Assembly (NCBI RefSeq): GCF_000763375.1
Contig: NZ_JPSY01000001.1
Coordinates: 682,001 to 746,000 of the forward strand
From: Microbacterium profundi
GTDB lineage: Bacteria > Actinomycetota > Actinomycetes > Actinomycetales > Microbacteriaceae
Direction of reading: 5' to 3'
Length of the DNA stretch: 64,000 nt
Shown: one piece after another, positions 16,470-25,082 of the stretch
How positions within the stretch are numbered: position 1 is the first letter of the stretch
Layout: each line of letters starts with the position of its first letter
Translations under genes and position numbers: made by a program
The notes under the pieces: generated by a model
The model's database searches: none
Told to the model about the DNA's origin: nothing
Seen by the model: only the letters and a program-made list of their open reading frames with translations

Positions 16470-16965
16470 TTTCCTGATCCCACGGCCGCTTGCCGCGGGA
16501 GACAAACTCTCCGACTTCCGCTCCGGAGAGGAGAGCCTGGACGTCTGGCTACGTGGACGCGCCCGCGGAAACGAGAAGTCAGGAGCATCTCGAACGATGG
16601 TCTCCGTCACGAGAGAAGGGCGCGTAGCCGGCTACTACTGTCTCTCTTCGAGTTCCTTGGAGCGCGAAGACGGCCCGCCACAACTTGCAAAAGGGATGCC
16701 CACGTCGATTCCGATCGTCCTGCTCGGCCGACTCGCTGTCGACGAAGAGTTCAAAGGTCGAGGTCTGGGCTACTCGCTGCTTCAGCATGCGACAGGCCGG
16801 GCGTTGGAGGCTGCCGAAACCATCGGTATCCACGCCGTCCTTGTTCACGCGATCAACGACACGGTCGTGGGATTCTACGAACGGTTCGGATTCACGCCGT
16901 TCCCAGAGGAGCGACGGACGCTCTATCTGCTCACGCAGGACGCCCGCGCGACGCTGACGACATGA
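16462..16965 (+). CDS. GNAT-family toxin (TacT-like acetyltransferase)
   Basis: This 167-residue acetyltransferase matches toxins that acetylate the amino group of aminoacyl-tRNA and stop translation. LGRLAVDEEFKGRGLGYSLL carries the acetyl-CoA loop and FYERFGFTPF the conserved C-terminal tyrosine region. It starts at a TTG inside the antitoxin gene, so it is translated by coupling. Its TGA (16963-16965) is also the first three bases of repeat copy 2, so the duplication edge falls exactly at the end of the gene. Confidence 0.85.
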   Translation: MTDFLIPRPLAAGDKLSDFRSGEESLDVWLRGRARGNEKSGASRTMVSVTREGRVAGYYCLSSSSLEREDGPPQLAKGMPTSIPIVLLGRLAVDEEFKGRGLGYSLLQHATGRALEAAETIGIHAVLVHAINDTVVGFYERFGFTPFPEERRTLYLLTQDARATLTT

Positions 16966-17032
16966 GTGCACCGACGACGAGGAAGCGGCTTCCCACGCCG
17001 GCGAGGCGGCGCAGTCGGGCAGGGATCTTCAC
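16963..17032 (-). pseudogene. gtrA 5' fragment
   Basis: Read leftward from a GTG at 17032, repeat copy 2 encodes the first 23 or so residues of GtrA (KIPARLRRLAGVGSRFLVVG). The frame then runs into the toxin gene, so no full protein can be made. Compared with intact gtrA, at least one amino-acid position in this stretch is changed. Confidence 0.75.
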
Positions 17033-17074
17033 TCGACTAGGCTACTTCGTGCGCGTACTCTCGCCGCACACGCC
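16963..17074. repeat. 112-bp direct repeat, copy 2
   Basis: This copy matches 16002-16113 with 7 mismatches. It brings a second gtrA 5' end and upstream region directly in front of the GT2 gene, so the GT2 gene keeps what looks like the ancestral divergent spacer. Confidence 0.9.
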
Positions 17075-17089
17075 CGCCGAGGAACCTCT

Positions 17090-17872
17090 TTGACCTTCTC
17101 TCATCTCGCCATCGTCATGCCGGCCTACAACGAAGCCGAAGGCATCCGAGGCTTCATCGACGAGATCCGCGACCACGTCTCCCCGCTTGCCGCACGCGTC
17201 ACGTTCGTCATCGCCGACGACCGCTCGACCGATGACACAGCCCCCGTCTTCGACGACGTGGCAGACGTCGACGTGCAGACACAGCCGGCCAACCGCGGCC
17301 ACGGCCCGACGGCGCTGGCCGCATATTGCGCGGGCCTCGCATCCGAACCCGACCTGCTCGTGCATGTCGATGGGGACGGACAGTTCCTCGGCGCCGACTT
17401 CGTGCGCCTCATCACCGCGGCCGAGTCCACCGGAGCCGATGTCGTGCACGGCGTGCGCGACGGACGCACCGACCCCTGGTACCGCAAGGTGCTCACCGGG
17501 GCTGTCGGGCTGCTGATCGCCGCAGCATCCGGTCGTCGCATTCCCGACGTCAACACTCCCCTGCGCGCCTACCGTCCGTCTGCTCTGCAGACTCTGGTGG
17601 ATGCCGTGCCCACCGACGCGAGCGTGCCGCACGTGCACTTCTCGCTCGCCGAGGCACGTGGCGGCTTCATCGTTCGCTACGTGCGCGTGGCCAGCATCCC
17701 GCGCCGCGGCGAATCGACGAGTGGCACCATGTGGGGCCGCGCCGCCGACCTGCGTCTGCCGCCCAAGCGTCTGCGCCAGTTCGCGATCGCCGCGCTGCAG
17801 GAGGTGTGGACGCTGTCGCTGCGTCCGTCGGCACCGCTGCGCAGCATCCGCCGCCCTGGATCTGCCGATTGA
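17090..17872 (+). CDS. Family 2 glycosyltransferase (GtrB/DPM1-like)
   Basis: The 260-residue protein is a GT-A glycosyltransferase. It starts with AIVMPAYNEAEGIRGF, has DDRSTDDT for nucleotide binding and HVDGDGQF as the DXD-type metal site. VLTGAVGLLIAAASG may touch the membrane. Such enzymes usually transfer a sugar from a nucleotide to polyprenyl phosphate. It starts at a TTG with GAGGA about 6 bases before, and the GT-C gene follows after one base. With gtrA upstream in the other direction it completes a Gtr-like set. Confidence 0.85.
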   Translation: MTFSHLAIVMPAYNEAEGIRGFIDEIRDHVSPLAARVTFVIADDRSTDDTAPVFDDVADVDVQTQPANRGHGPTALAAYCAGLASEPDLLVHVDGDGQFLGADFVRLITAAESTGADVVHGVRDGRTDPWYRKVLTGAVGLLIAAASGRRIPDVNTPLRAYRPSALQTLVDAVPTDASVPHVHFSLAEARGGFIVRYVRVASIPRRGESTSGTMWGRAADLRLPPKRLRQFAIAALQEVWTLSLRPSAPLRSIRRPGSAD

Positions 17873-17873
17873 C

Positions 17874-19316
17874 ATGATCAGAGCTCGCTCCATCGTCTTC
17901 TGGGTGCTGGCCGCGGCGCTGCTCATCGGGCACGTGCTCGTCGCGTGGCAGAGCCTGACGGTCTGGCGGTTCTGGGAAGACGAGGCGTTCAACCTCACCG
18001 TGCCGCGCAACCTGCTCGCCGGTCTCGGCTACGCGAGCGACGGTGCGCTCTCGGGGTCGACGATCACCCTGTTCGATGTGCGTATCTCGACCGGTCCCGC
18101 AGTGCTGCTGCCGGTCGCCGCTGTGCTCGCGACCGGCATCGACCCGGTCATCGGCGCGCGGCTGGTGCCGCTCGCGTACTGGATGCTGTTGCTTGCCGGC
18201 CTGTGGGTGATCGGACGTCGCATCGGTGGACGCTGGGCCGCCCTCGTCGCCGTCGCCGTGCCGCTCGCGTTCACGACATCGGCCACGGTCTCGCCGATTC
18301 AGGGGCCGGCTGATCTGCTCGGCGAGATCCCCGCCGCGGCACTGCTCGTGTGGGCGCTTGTCGTGCTGCCGCGGCGCGCATGGCTCGCGGGGCTGCTGGT
18401 CGGGCTCGCCGTGCAGGCGAAGCTCATCGCGCTGCTCGCGCTGCCCGCGTTCGCCGTGGCACTGTTCCTGCTCGCCCCGGGGACGGGGCGGGCGCGCGTT
18501 GTCTCGTTCTTGCGACGGTCGTGGGTGCCGCTGGTGTTCCTGGCGCTGCCGACGTTCCTGTTCGAACTCGCCGCGCTGATCACGTTCGGCTTCAGCGGAT
18601 TCATCGACCACCTGCGTGCACTGCTCGGGTTCGTGCGCAGCGGCGGCCAACCCGGTGAGCCGACGACCGTGGTGCAGAAGATCACGACGCTCGCCGAATC
18701 GTGGTCGGTGCCGGTGTGGGTCGCGCTCCTCGTCGCGGTGGTGTCGATCGTGCTGATCGTCGGCGGGCTGTGGGTTTCGCGGGGGTCAGTTTCTTCTGAT
18801 GTTCTCGTTTATCTTGGCGCCGCAGCGGTCGGCGCTCTCGCGTTCGTCGGCTGGTGGGCGACCGCGTCGCACCTGCCGCTGTGGGTGCGTCATCCGGCCC
18901 CCGGCGTGTTCGCGTTCTTCCCGATCCTCGCCGCCGGTGCGGTGTGGGGTGCCCAGCGGATGCTGCGCCGGCCAGCGCTGCGTGTCGTGTCGGTTGTCGC
19001 GATGGGGGTCGTTGTTCTGGGGCTCGGCGCAGGGGCTGCCGTGCACTCGGTCGCTGCGACTCAGTCGCCGTGGCTCACGCTCGAGACGCAGCGCGCGGCC
19101 GTCGCACCGCTTCAGAAATGGGTCGAGGAGAACGACGTCGAGTGGCTCGCGGCCGAGCCGTGGGGTGCTGCGGTCGCTCCGGTCGTGATGACCGGCGCGC
19201 ACGTCGGGCTGTTCGACGCCGTCGCCATGGCGGACGTGCCGCGCTTGACTGGGGCGGAATGCGCCACCGACGAGCTCGCGGACGGTGGGTTGTTCCGGAT
19301 TTGCGCTGCGCCGTAA
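17874..19316 (+). CDS. GT-C-type integral membrane glycosyltransferase candidate
   Basis: This 480-residue protein has about ten to twelve hydrophobic segments. The first outside loop contains WRFWEDEAFNLT, an acidic pair in the place where GT-C enzymes (ArnT, PMT) carry their catalytic Asp/Glu residues. It would use a polyprenyl-phosphate sugar outside the membrane to decorate a glycan. The extracytoplasmic C-terminal part is about 90 residues. The ATG is one base after the GT2 stop. No close family name could be given from sequence alone. Confidence 0.65.
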   Translation: MIRARSIVFWVLAAALLIGHVLVAWQSLTVWRFWEDEAFNLTVPRNLLAGLGYASDGALSGSTITLFDVRISTGPAVLLPVAAVLATGIDPVIGARLVPLAYWMLLLAGLWVIGRRIGGRWAALVAVAVPLAFTTSATVSPIQGPADLLGEIPAAALLVWALVVLPRRAWLAGLLVGLAVQAKLIALLALPAFAVALFLLAPGTGRARVVSFLRRSWVPLVFLALPTFLFELAALITFGFSGFIDHLRALLGFVRSGGQPGEPTTVVQKITTLAESWSVPVWVALLVAVVSIVLIVGGLWVSRGSVSSDVLVYLGAAAVGALAFVGWWATASHLPLWVRHPAPGVFAFFPILAAGAVWGAQRMLRRPALRVVSVVAMGVVVLGLGAGAAVHSVAATQSPWLTLETQRAAVAPLQKWVEENDVEWLAAEPWGAAVAPVVMTGAHVGLFDAVAMADVPRLTGAECATDELADGGLFRICAAP

Positions 19317-19340
19317 GGGGTCTCTGCGCTGCGCCGTAAG
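19303..19340. repeat. Short tandem duplication at the end of the GT-C gene
   Basis: GCGCTGCGCCGTAAG occurs at 19303-19317 and 19326-19340, a period of 23 bases. The first copy contains the TAA stop of the GT-C gene. It may be a replication slip product with no function. Confidence 0.6.
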
Positions 19341-19427
19341 TGGCGTGGCACGCCGTAGGTGGGCGTGGCATCGCAGCATCCGCTCGCTGAGCGTCTGACG
19401 GCTCGCTGAGCTCGTCGTCGAAGCTGT

Positions 19428-19940
19428 TCAGCCTCCCGTGAAGGCGTTCGTGATGACCGTGAACCCTGCCGCATCGCAGGCGTCGAAGAGCACGGCTGCG
19501 GGGACGTACCACTCCTCTGAGCCGATGTCGGTGGGATTCAGATCCTGAACCGCGGGAAAGTCCTGCTTGAGCGTCGCGAGCGCTTCGGCCACCGGACCCT
19601 CGTCAGCCGACGGGATGTCGCCGAGAAAACGAGACGCGAGGCTGTACCAGGCGTTCCTCTCCTTCTGACCCATGCGGTCCTGGTGGAGGGCGGTATCCGC
19701 GTTGAGCAGGATCGTCTGGATGTCGGCAAACCCTGAGCACGTGGCCTCGTCGTCTGCGGCCGTCGTCTCGGCGGTTGACGGGGTGCCTGTCGGGGTGGCT
19801 GTCGGGGTCGGCGTAGGGGTGTTCAACGCTTCATCCGGCCCGGCGATCGCCGTGCAACCGGTGGCACCCACGAGGAGCAGCGCCGCACCGATCGCAATCG
19901 CAGCGTGTCGAGCGGAGGACCGAGTTCGGAGCGACGTCAT
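19428..19940 (-). CDS. Small lipoprotein of unknown function
   Basis: The 170-residue product has a basic N-terminus, a hydrophobic stretch and a lipobox (LVGATGC, Cys 29), so it should be lipid-anchored outside the cell. A PTPTPTATPTG spacer follows, then a compact domain of about 115 residues with two further cysteines that could form a disulphide. No family was recognised. It stands alone between the GT-C gene and the DUF222 gene. Confidence 0.7.
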   Translation of the reverse strand: MTSLRTRSSARHAAIAIGAALLLVGATGCTAIAGPDEALNTPTPTPTATPTGTPSTAETTAADDEATCSGFADIQTILLNADTALHQDRMGQKERNAWYSLASRFLGDIPSADEGPVAEALATLKQDFPAVQDLNPTDIGSEEWYVPAAVLFDACDAAGFTVITNAFTGG

Positions 19941-20085
19941 ATGCCGGAGCCTAGCGGTCCGTGCGGCTCTGGACAGGCTCAGGGACCTCGGTACGCAGCA
20001 TCCGTTTGCTGAGTCTGTCGACGCGGGTTCTCCACAGATTTACGAATCTATGTTCGAATGTCTGCGGCTTCTGCCACTATGAAGT

Positions 20086-21912
20086 ATGGCCATTTTCAGC
20101 GAGTTGCGCGACACCCTCGAGGGGTTGGAAACGCGCATGGGTGACGTCGATATCGACGTCCTGCTGACGGCCATGCGCGGGCTCGACGACGACGCGGTCA
20201 TCGCTGCGCTCGCCGGTGCGGCGGCGGTTGCGAACTGCGCAGAGCGGATGCTGACGGTGGGCGCCGGAGTGGTCGCAGAGCGGTCGCGGCGCGAGGCCGG
20301 GCATTCCGGGTTGGCGGCGACGCGCGGGCACCGCAATGCGGTGTCGCTGGTGCAGTCGATCGTCGGCGGCACGCGTACAGACGCGGCGCGCGCCGTGCGG
20401 TTGGGCGAGACGTTGATCGAGGGTGCGGATGCTGCGGGTGCGGGCTTCCGGGATGGTTCAGGCGGAAGCGGCTCAGGCAATGACGACGGAGATGGCGCCG
20501 AGTCCGGCTGGGGCGGTGACAGCGCTGGCTGGGGCGACGGTGCGGGCCGCGGGGCGTCGGATGCCGCGGGGTCGGGTACCACGGGAGCCTGGGACGGCAA
20601 CACCGGTGCGGGCGCAGGAGACAGCGCCAGCGACGGCGCCACCGGCGGTGTCGGTGCCGGTGCGGAGGCCGGCGACGCGGCCGGCCCGGGTGCTTCGCCG
20701 AGCGATCACGACGTGCAGATGCCTTGGCACGAGCCGTTACGACAGGCATTGTTCGAGGGCAAGATCACGCCAGCGCAGCACGATGCGATCTTCCGCGGAA
20801 TGGGCCAGCCTCCCGCCCGCGACGGCGCCGACCGCCCGACGGACGCGATAATCGAGGTATGGTCGCTCGCCGCGGCCCAGCTCGTGGCAGAGGCCGCCGA
20901 CATGGCCGTCGAAGATCTCGCGCGTCGCGCGCGACAGGTGCGCGACGCCCTCGACCCGCAAGGCGTGCAGGAACGCTTCGAGCGCTCGTACGCGGCGCGA
21001 TCATGGCGCTCGTGGCGCAACGCGGACGGACAGCACCACACGCACATCATCTCCGATGACGAGACGGCCGCGTGGCTCGACTCGATCCGCGATGCGGCGA
21101 TGCGCCCCCGCCGGGGCGGACCGAGGTTCATGACCGATGAGGAACGCGCAGCCGCGAGCGCGCTCGTGAACGATCCGCGCACGAACGACCAGATCGCCTA
21201 CGACCTGTTCGCAGACATCCTGCGCGCCGGGGCACTCGCCAACGCGGCGGACGTGTACGGCGCTCGCCAGCCGGGGATCAGAATCGTCACGGTCGAGGGA
21301 GCAGTCGGCGTGCGCGATGCGTTCGGACGGATGCTCGCCACCGGACACCTCGAAGATCGCGGCGATGCGCTTCCCGGGAGCGTGGTCGACCGGAACCTGT
21401 GCACGGTCGGCAGCCGGAGCGTCATCGTGGACAGCTGCGGCAATCCGCTCGATGTCGGTCGCGAACAGCGACTCTTCACCGCGAAACAGCGCGTCGCGCT
21501 GGCCGTTCGCGACGGCGGATGCATGTTCCCGGAATGTCGCGTCCCGGCGTCCTATTGCGAGGCGCATCACTGCGACCATTGGCATGAAGATCTGGGGCTC
21601 ACCGATATCGACCGCGGCATTCTGCTCTGCCGACATCACCACATGCTGCTGCACAACAACGGGTGGAAGATCACGCGTGAAGGACTCGGCAGGTTCATGC
21701 TCCATCCGCCCGGCCGACGCGGCCGCGGGAGTGGTGGTATCCGGGGCGGTGCTGCCGGGGACGGTGCTGGCGGGGGCGGTGCTGCTCGGGAGCCGATCCC
21801 TCTCACCAGCCGATCGGCGATCCGGTGGGCATGGGATCCACCACCCGAGTGGCCGCATTGGAGAAGCATGCCCGTCGACGGCGTCGACGTGCGAACGGCT
21901 CGGTCGGCTTAG
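20086..21912 (+). CDS. DUF222 protein with C-terminal HNH nuclease domain
   Basis: This 608-residue protein has the DUF222 (13E12-type) domain common in many copies in Microbacteriaceae and mycobacteria. It ends with an HNH motif: CMFPECRVP, then CEAHHCDHWHE and LLCRHHHMLLHNNGW around residues 480-525. A Gly/Ala/Asp-rich low-complexity segment of about 80 residues (roughly 122-203) interrupts the DUF222 region and makes the protein longer than most relatives. A second Gly-rich patch follows the HNH domain. The biological role of the family is not known; nuclease activity is inferred from the motif. Confidence 0.85.
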   Translation: MAIFSELRDTLEGLETRMGDVDIDVLLTAMRGLDDDAVIAALAGAAAVANCAERMLTVGAGVVAERSRREAGHSGLAATRGHRNAVSLVQSIVGGTRTDAARAVRLGETLIEGADAAGAGFRDGSGGSGSGNDDGDGAESGWGGDSAGWGDGAGRGASDAAGSGTTGAWDGNTGAGAGDSASDGATGGVGAGAEAGDAAGPGASPSDHDVQMPWHEPLRQALFEGKITPAQHDAIFRGMGQPPARDGADRPTDAIIEVWSLAAAQLVAEAADMAVEDLARRARQVRDALDPQGVQERFERSYAARSWRSWRNADGQHHTHIISDDETAAWLDSIRDAAMRPRRGGPRFMTDEERAAASALVNDPRTNDQIAYDLFADILRAGALANAADVYGARQPGIRIVTVEGAVGVRDAFGRMLATGHLEDRGDALPGSVVDRNLCTVGSRSVIVDSCGNPLDVGREQRLFTAKQRVALAVRDGGCMFPECRVPASYCEAHHCDHWHEDLGLTDIDRGILLCRHHHMLLHNNGWKITREGLGRFMLHPPGRRGRGSGGIRGGAAGDGAGGGGAAREPIPLTSRSAIRWAWDPPPEWPHWRSMPVDGVDVRTARSA

Positions 21913-22130
21913 GTGACGCGGCACCGCAGCGGCGTCGCCAGCACGTGAGAAATCGCGTTGGTGCGGCAAAGCTCGAGCGGAATCGTCCTCACTGCGGCCG
22001 GGCGCCGCTCCGCCGGCAAGCGATTTCGTGGGAACACCGCTTTATGGCTTTCCTTCGGGCGCGGGTTCCGCTAGTGTGACGAGCATCTGAACTGCAAGAC
22101 CGTGAATGTCGCTGGGAATCGGCACTCACA

Positions 22131-22149
22131 ACGTGATCTGGGGTCACGT
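22131..22149. promoter_or_regulatory. Inverted repeat ACGTGA-N7-TCACGT
   Basis: Two perfect 6-base arms flank a 7-base centre, about 135 bases upstream of the sugar transferase start. The form suits a dimeric regulator. No matching regulator gene is near. Confidence 0.35.
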
Positions 22150-22210
22150 CGTCATGCAGCATCGTGAACACCTGCGATGGCAGATAACCCGTGCGTGTGG
22201 GACGTGCGGG

Positions 22211-22248
22211 CTGGGGATAAAACTGGGGAAATAATGTCGCACTGGGGA
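22211..22248. promoter_or_regulatory. Three direct CTGGGGA repeats upstream of the sugar transferase
   Basis: CTGGGGA starts at 22211, 22223 and 22242, each followed by A/T-rich bases, with spacings of 12 and 19. The group lies 36-73 bases before the ATG at 22284, where an activator or repressor would act. The motif is not assigned to a known regulator. Confidence 0.35.
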
Positions 22249-22283
22249 TTTTTGCGTACATTCACGGCTGAGGGCCGCCGGAC

Positions 22284-23813
22284 ATGACGTCCGTCGACGA
22301 TGCCCTGAGTCTGACACGCGAGGAATCAGTCGCTATAGCGACCACGATTCCGCGCGTCCGGGTCGAGAAGATCACGGCTTCCATGCCGCGTATCTCGGCG
22401 ACGTTGGAGCACCGTCTGCAATGGGAACGGTCGCACCGCGTCCGCCTCGGCGCAACGGATGCAGCCGTGATCGCGATCGCCACGGGCGTCGCTGCGGTAT
22501 TCCAGCTGCAACAGGGTGAACCGCCCGTGAATGTCGCGACGCGATGTGTGCTGCTGGCGGCGGTGTGGTTCGCCACGCTGCTCGCCATGCGCACGAGCGT
22601 CACGGCGCTCTTCGGTTCGAGTTTCGCCGAGTACCGAGGCATTGCGCATGCCTCCGGCCTCGCCATCGGAATGATGGCGTTCGCTGCAGTGGTGCTCGAC
22701 TGGGACTCGATGCGGATCACCGTGCTCATCACCCTCCCCATGGGCCTGCTCGGCCTTCTGATGAGTCGGTGGTCGTGGCGGCGCTGGTTGAGCAACCAGC
22801 GCCGCCATGGCCGATTCACCTCACGAACCCTCGTCGTCGGCAACCGCGATGAAGTCGAATACGTGGCGCGTGCGCTGCACGTTGCCGGAGCCGGTGGCTA
22901 CCAGGTCGTCGGCGCCACTCTGCTCGACGGCAATGCGCGCGAACTGACACTCGACCAAGCCACCGTGCCCGTGCTCGGAAATCTCAATTCGGTCGCTCAG
23001 GTCGCGGTCGAGCTCAGGGCCGACACGATCGTCGTCGCCGGCCGCCCAGAACGCGATCCCGACTTCGTCAAGCGTCTCGGATGGGAGCTCGAGGGAACCG
23101 CCGCAGAGCTGGTTCTCTCCAACCGCCTCGCCGATGTCGCCGGGCCCCGGCTCTCTTTCATCCCGGTCGACGGTCTGCCGTTGATCAAGATGCAGATCCC
23201 GACCTATGAAGGTGCGAAGCACCTGCTCAAGCGCGCCCTCGACATCGTCGTGTCGGCCATCGCACTGGTTCCGATCATCGTGATGACCCCGGCGCTGGCG
23301 CTGCTGATCAAGCTCGATTCTCCCGGCTCCGTGTTCTTCTTCCAAGAACGCGTGGGCCGGGATGGGAAGCCATTCCAGATCGTCAAGTTCCGTACGATGC
23401 ACGCGGATGCCGAGCAGAAGCTCGCCGCTCTCAAAGCACAGCACGACGGTGCGGGACTCCTGTTCAAGCTGAAGGACGATCCGCGTGTCACGCGCGTCGG
23501 CAAAGTACTTCGCAAGCTCTCGTTCGACGAGTTGCCGCAGTTTTGGAACGTGCTCCTAGGCGATATGAGCGTCGTCGGACCACGGCCGCCACTGCCCAGC
23601 GAGGTCAGGGACTACGACGGCACAGTCTCGCGCCGGCTGTACATCAAGCCCGGCATCACCGGTCTCTGGCAGGTGTCGGGTCGCAGCGACCTCAGCTGGG
23701 ACGAGAGCATCCGGCTCGACCTGCGCTACGTCGAGAACTGGTCGGTGATCACCGACCTGCAGATCATGTGGCGCACGGCGAAAGTGATGTTCGCTCCGAA
23801 GGGAGCGTACTGA
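22284..23813 (+). CDS. Initiating polyprenyl-phosphate sugar-phosphate transferase (second copy)
   Basis: This 509-residue enzyme starts the second polysaccharide locus by loading a sugar phosphate onto the lipid carrier. Four or five N-terminal membrane helices and a CoA-binding-like middle domain lead to the catalytic domain: KRALDIVVSAIAL helix, FFQERVGRDGKPF, KFRTM, SFDELPQFWNVL, VGPRPP and KPGITGLWQVSGRS. The ATG at 22284 has only a weak ribosome site. Its stop shares one base with the start of the next gene (TGATG), so the two are coupled. Confidence 0.9.
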   Translation: MTSVDDALSLTREESVAIATTIPRVRVEKITASMPRISATLEHRLQWERSHRVRLGATDAAVIAIATGVAAVFQLQQGEPPVNVATRCVLLAAVWFATLLAMRTSVTALFGSSFAEYRGIAHASGLAIGMMAFAAVVLDWDSMRITVLITLPMGLLGLLMSRWSWRRWLSNQRRHGRFTSRTLVVGNRDEVEYVARALHVAGAGGYQVVGATLLDGNARELTLDQATVPVLGNLNSVAQVAVELRADTIVVAGRPERDPDFVKRLGWELEGTAAELVLSNRLADVAGPRLSFIPVDGLPLIKMQIPTYEGAKHLLKRALDIVVSAIALVPIIVMTPALALLIKLDSPGSVFFFQERVGRDGKPFQIVKFRTMHADAEQKLAALKAQHDGAGLLFKLKDDPRVTRVGKVLRKLSFDELPQFWNVLLGDMSVVGPRPPLPSEVRDYDGTVSRRLYIKPGITGLWQVSGRSDLSWDESIRLDLRYVENWSVITDLQIMWRTAKVMFAPKGAY

Positions 23814-24634
23814 TGTCTCTCATCGATCGCGTCAGCGGAGCCGTCTCCGGATCGCTGATCACCGGCATCCCGTCACTTGACATCGACGGCACGCCAGTGC
23901 ACCTCATCGATGACGAGGACGCGCGCGGCATCATCTCCGATGCCGCCGCGCGCTACGGCACACGTCCGCTCGCCGTCATCTCCATCAACCTCGACCACGT
24001 GCACCACTTCGGCACATCGCGGCTGGCCGCACGGCACATCGCAGCCGCTCCGGTCGATGACTCGCTGGAATGGCTCAACCTTGTCGACGGCGCACCCATC
24101 GCACAGCAGGCGCGGCGCGTCACCGGCACCCCGTGTCCGAAGCTGTCCGGCAGCGACCTGATCGGACCCGTGCTCGACGACGCAGGCGCACGGGGCCTGT
24201 CCATCGCCGTGCTCGGCGGAATGCCCGAGGTCACCGGTGCTCTGCGCGCACGGCTCGAGACCGACTGGCCGCAGGTCCGCTTCGCCGGGCATTGGACGCC
24301 GAGCCGCGAGGAGCTCGCCTCGCCCGCGACTTCCTCGCGGATCGCGGCCGAGATCCGGAATGCCAGGGCCGACATCGTGCTCGTATGCCTGGGCAAGCCT
24401 CGGCAGGAGCAATGGATCGCCGAATATGGTGCCGCGACCGGTGCGGGCGCGCTGCTCGCGTTCGGCGCCGTCGTCGATTTCCTCGCCGGTCGTGTCTCTC
24501 GCGCACCGAGGTGGATCTCGGACGCAGGCATGGAATGGGCCTGGCGACTGATGCTCGAGCCCAAGCGTCTCGCCCGCCGTTACCTCATCGAGGGTCCGCC
24601 CGCGTACCTCGCGGTGCGGCGCTCCCCCGCCTGA
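23813..24634 (+). CDS. WecG/TagA/CpsF-family glycosyltransferase
   Basis: The 273-residue protein belongs to GT26, which adds the second sugar (often ManNAc or ManNAcA) to a lipid-linked first sugar. NLDHVHHF near residue 60, SGSDLIGPVL, LGGMPEVTGAL and the LVCLGKPRQEQWIAEY segment are family hallmarks. The C-terminal ARRYLIEGPPAYL helix would bind the membrane. Its last 50 bases overlap the 3' end of the convergent VanZ-like gene. Confidence 0.88.
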   Translation: MSLIDRVSGAVSGSLITGIPSLDIDGTPVHLIDDEDARGIISDAAARYGTRPLAVISINLDHVHHFGTSRLAARHIAAAPVDDSLEWLNLVDGAPIAQQARRVTGTPCPKLSGSDLIGPVLDDAGARGLSIAVLGGMPEVTGALRARLETDWPQVRFAGHWTPSREELASPATSSRIAAEIRNARADIVLVCLGKPRQEQWIAEYGAATGAGALLAFGAVVDFLAGRVSRAPRWISDAGMEWAWRLMLEPKRLARRYLIEGPPAYLAVRRSPA

Positions 24635-25040
24635 TTCGGCCGCGCCTCAACACGACGAACAGCCATGCCAGTACGGCGCCGATCACTGCACCCAACGCAT
24701 TCGCAACGACGTCTCGCGCGCTCGTCGATCTGGCCGGCAGCAATGCTTGCACCAGCTCGGCCGAGACCGACAGCACCAACGCCAGCAGCACACCGGCCCA
24801 CGCCTTGCGGAACAGCAGCGTCAACAGGAAGCCAAGCGGGATGAACAGCACGACATTTGCCGGAGCTTCGATCCAGCCCTGCCGGAAACCCGGGATGCCC
24901 ACGTCGTCGCGCATCCATTCAACGACGACCTCGAGGATCCTGCCGGGGCCGATCGGTGAGAGCAGCAGGATGCCGGCCGCAGCCGCGTACGCGACGAGCG
25001 CCCAGAGAACCCATCTCGGTCGGGGCGCAGGCGTCGGCAT
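24585..25040 (-). CDS. VanZ-like membrane protein
   Basis: The 151-residue protein has four predicted membrane helices and VanZ family features: NVVLFIPLGFLL, then SVSAELVQALLPARSTSARD with the conserved E-Q and R-D residues, then DVVANALGAVIG. VanZ gives low-level teicoplanin resistance in enterococci; the chemical role is unclear and many homologues lie in cell-wall glycan loci. The ATG at 25040 is chosen because the helices begin just after it. It is the only leftward gene between 22 and 30 kb. Confidence 0.8.
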   Translation of the reverse strand: MPTPAPRPRWVLWALVAYAAAAGILLLSPIGPGRILEVVVEWMRDDVGIPGFRQGWIEAPANVVLFIPLGFLLTLLFRKAWAGVLLALVLSVSAELVQALLPARSTSARDVVANALGAVIGAVLAWLFVVLRRGRIRRGSAAPRGTRADPR

Positions 25041-25082
25041 GGGACGAGTCTGGCATACGCCGAACGAGCAGAAGGAGACACC

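Larger units (their letters stand above)
21913..22283. other. 371-bp intergenic region before the second sugar transferase
   Basis: No gene is seen here. It holds an inverted repeat at 22131-22149, three copies of CTGGGGA at 22211-22248, and a TANNNT match (TAGTGT, 22072-22077). This makes it a likely control region for the polysaccharide locus that begins at 22284. Confidence 0.5.
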
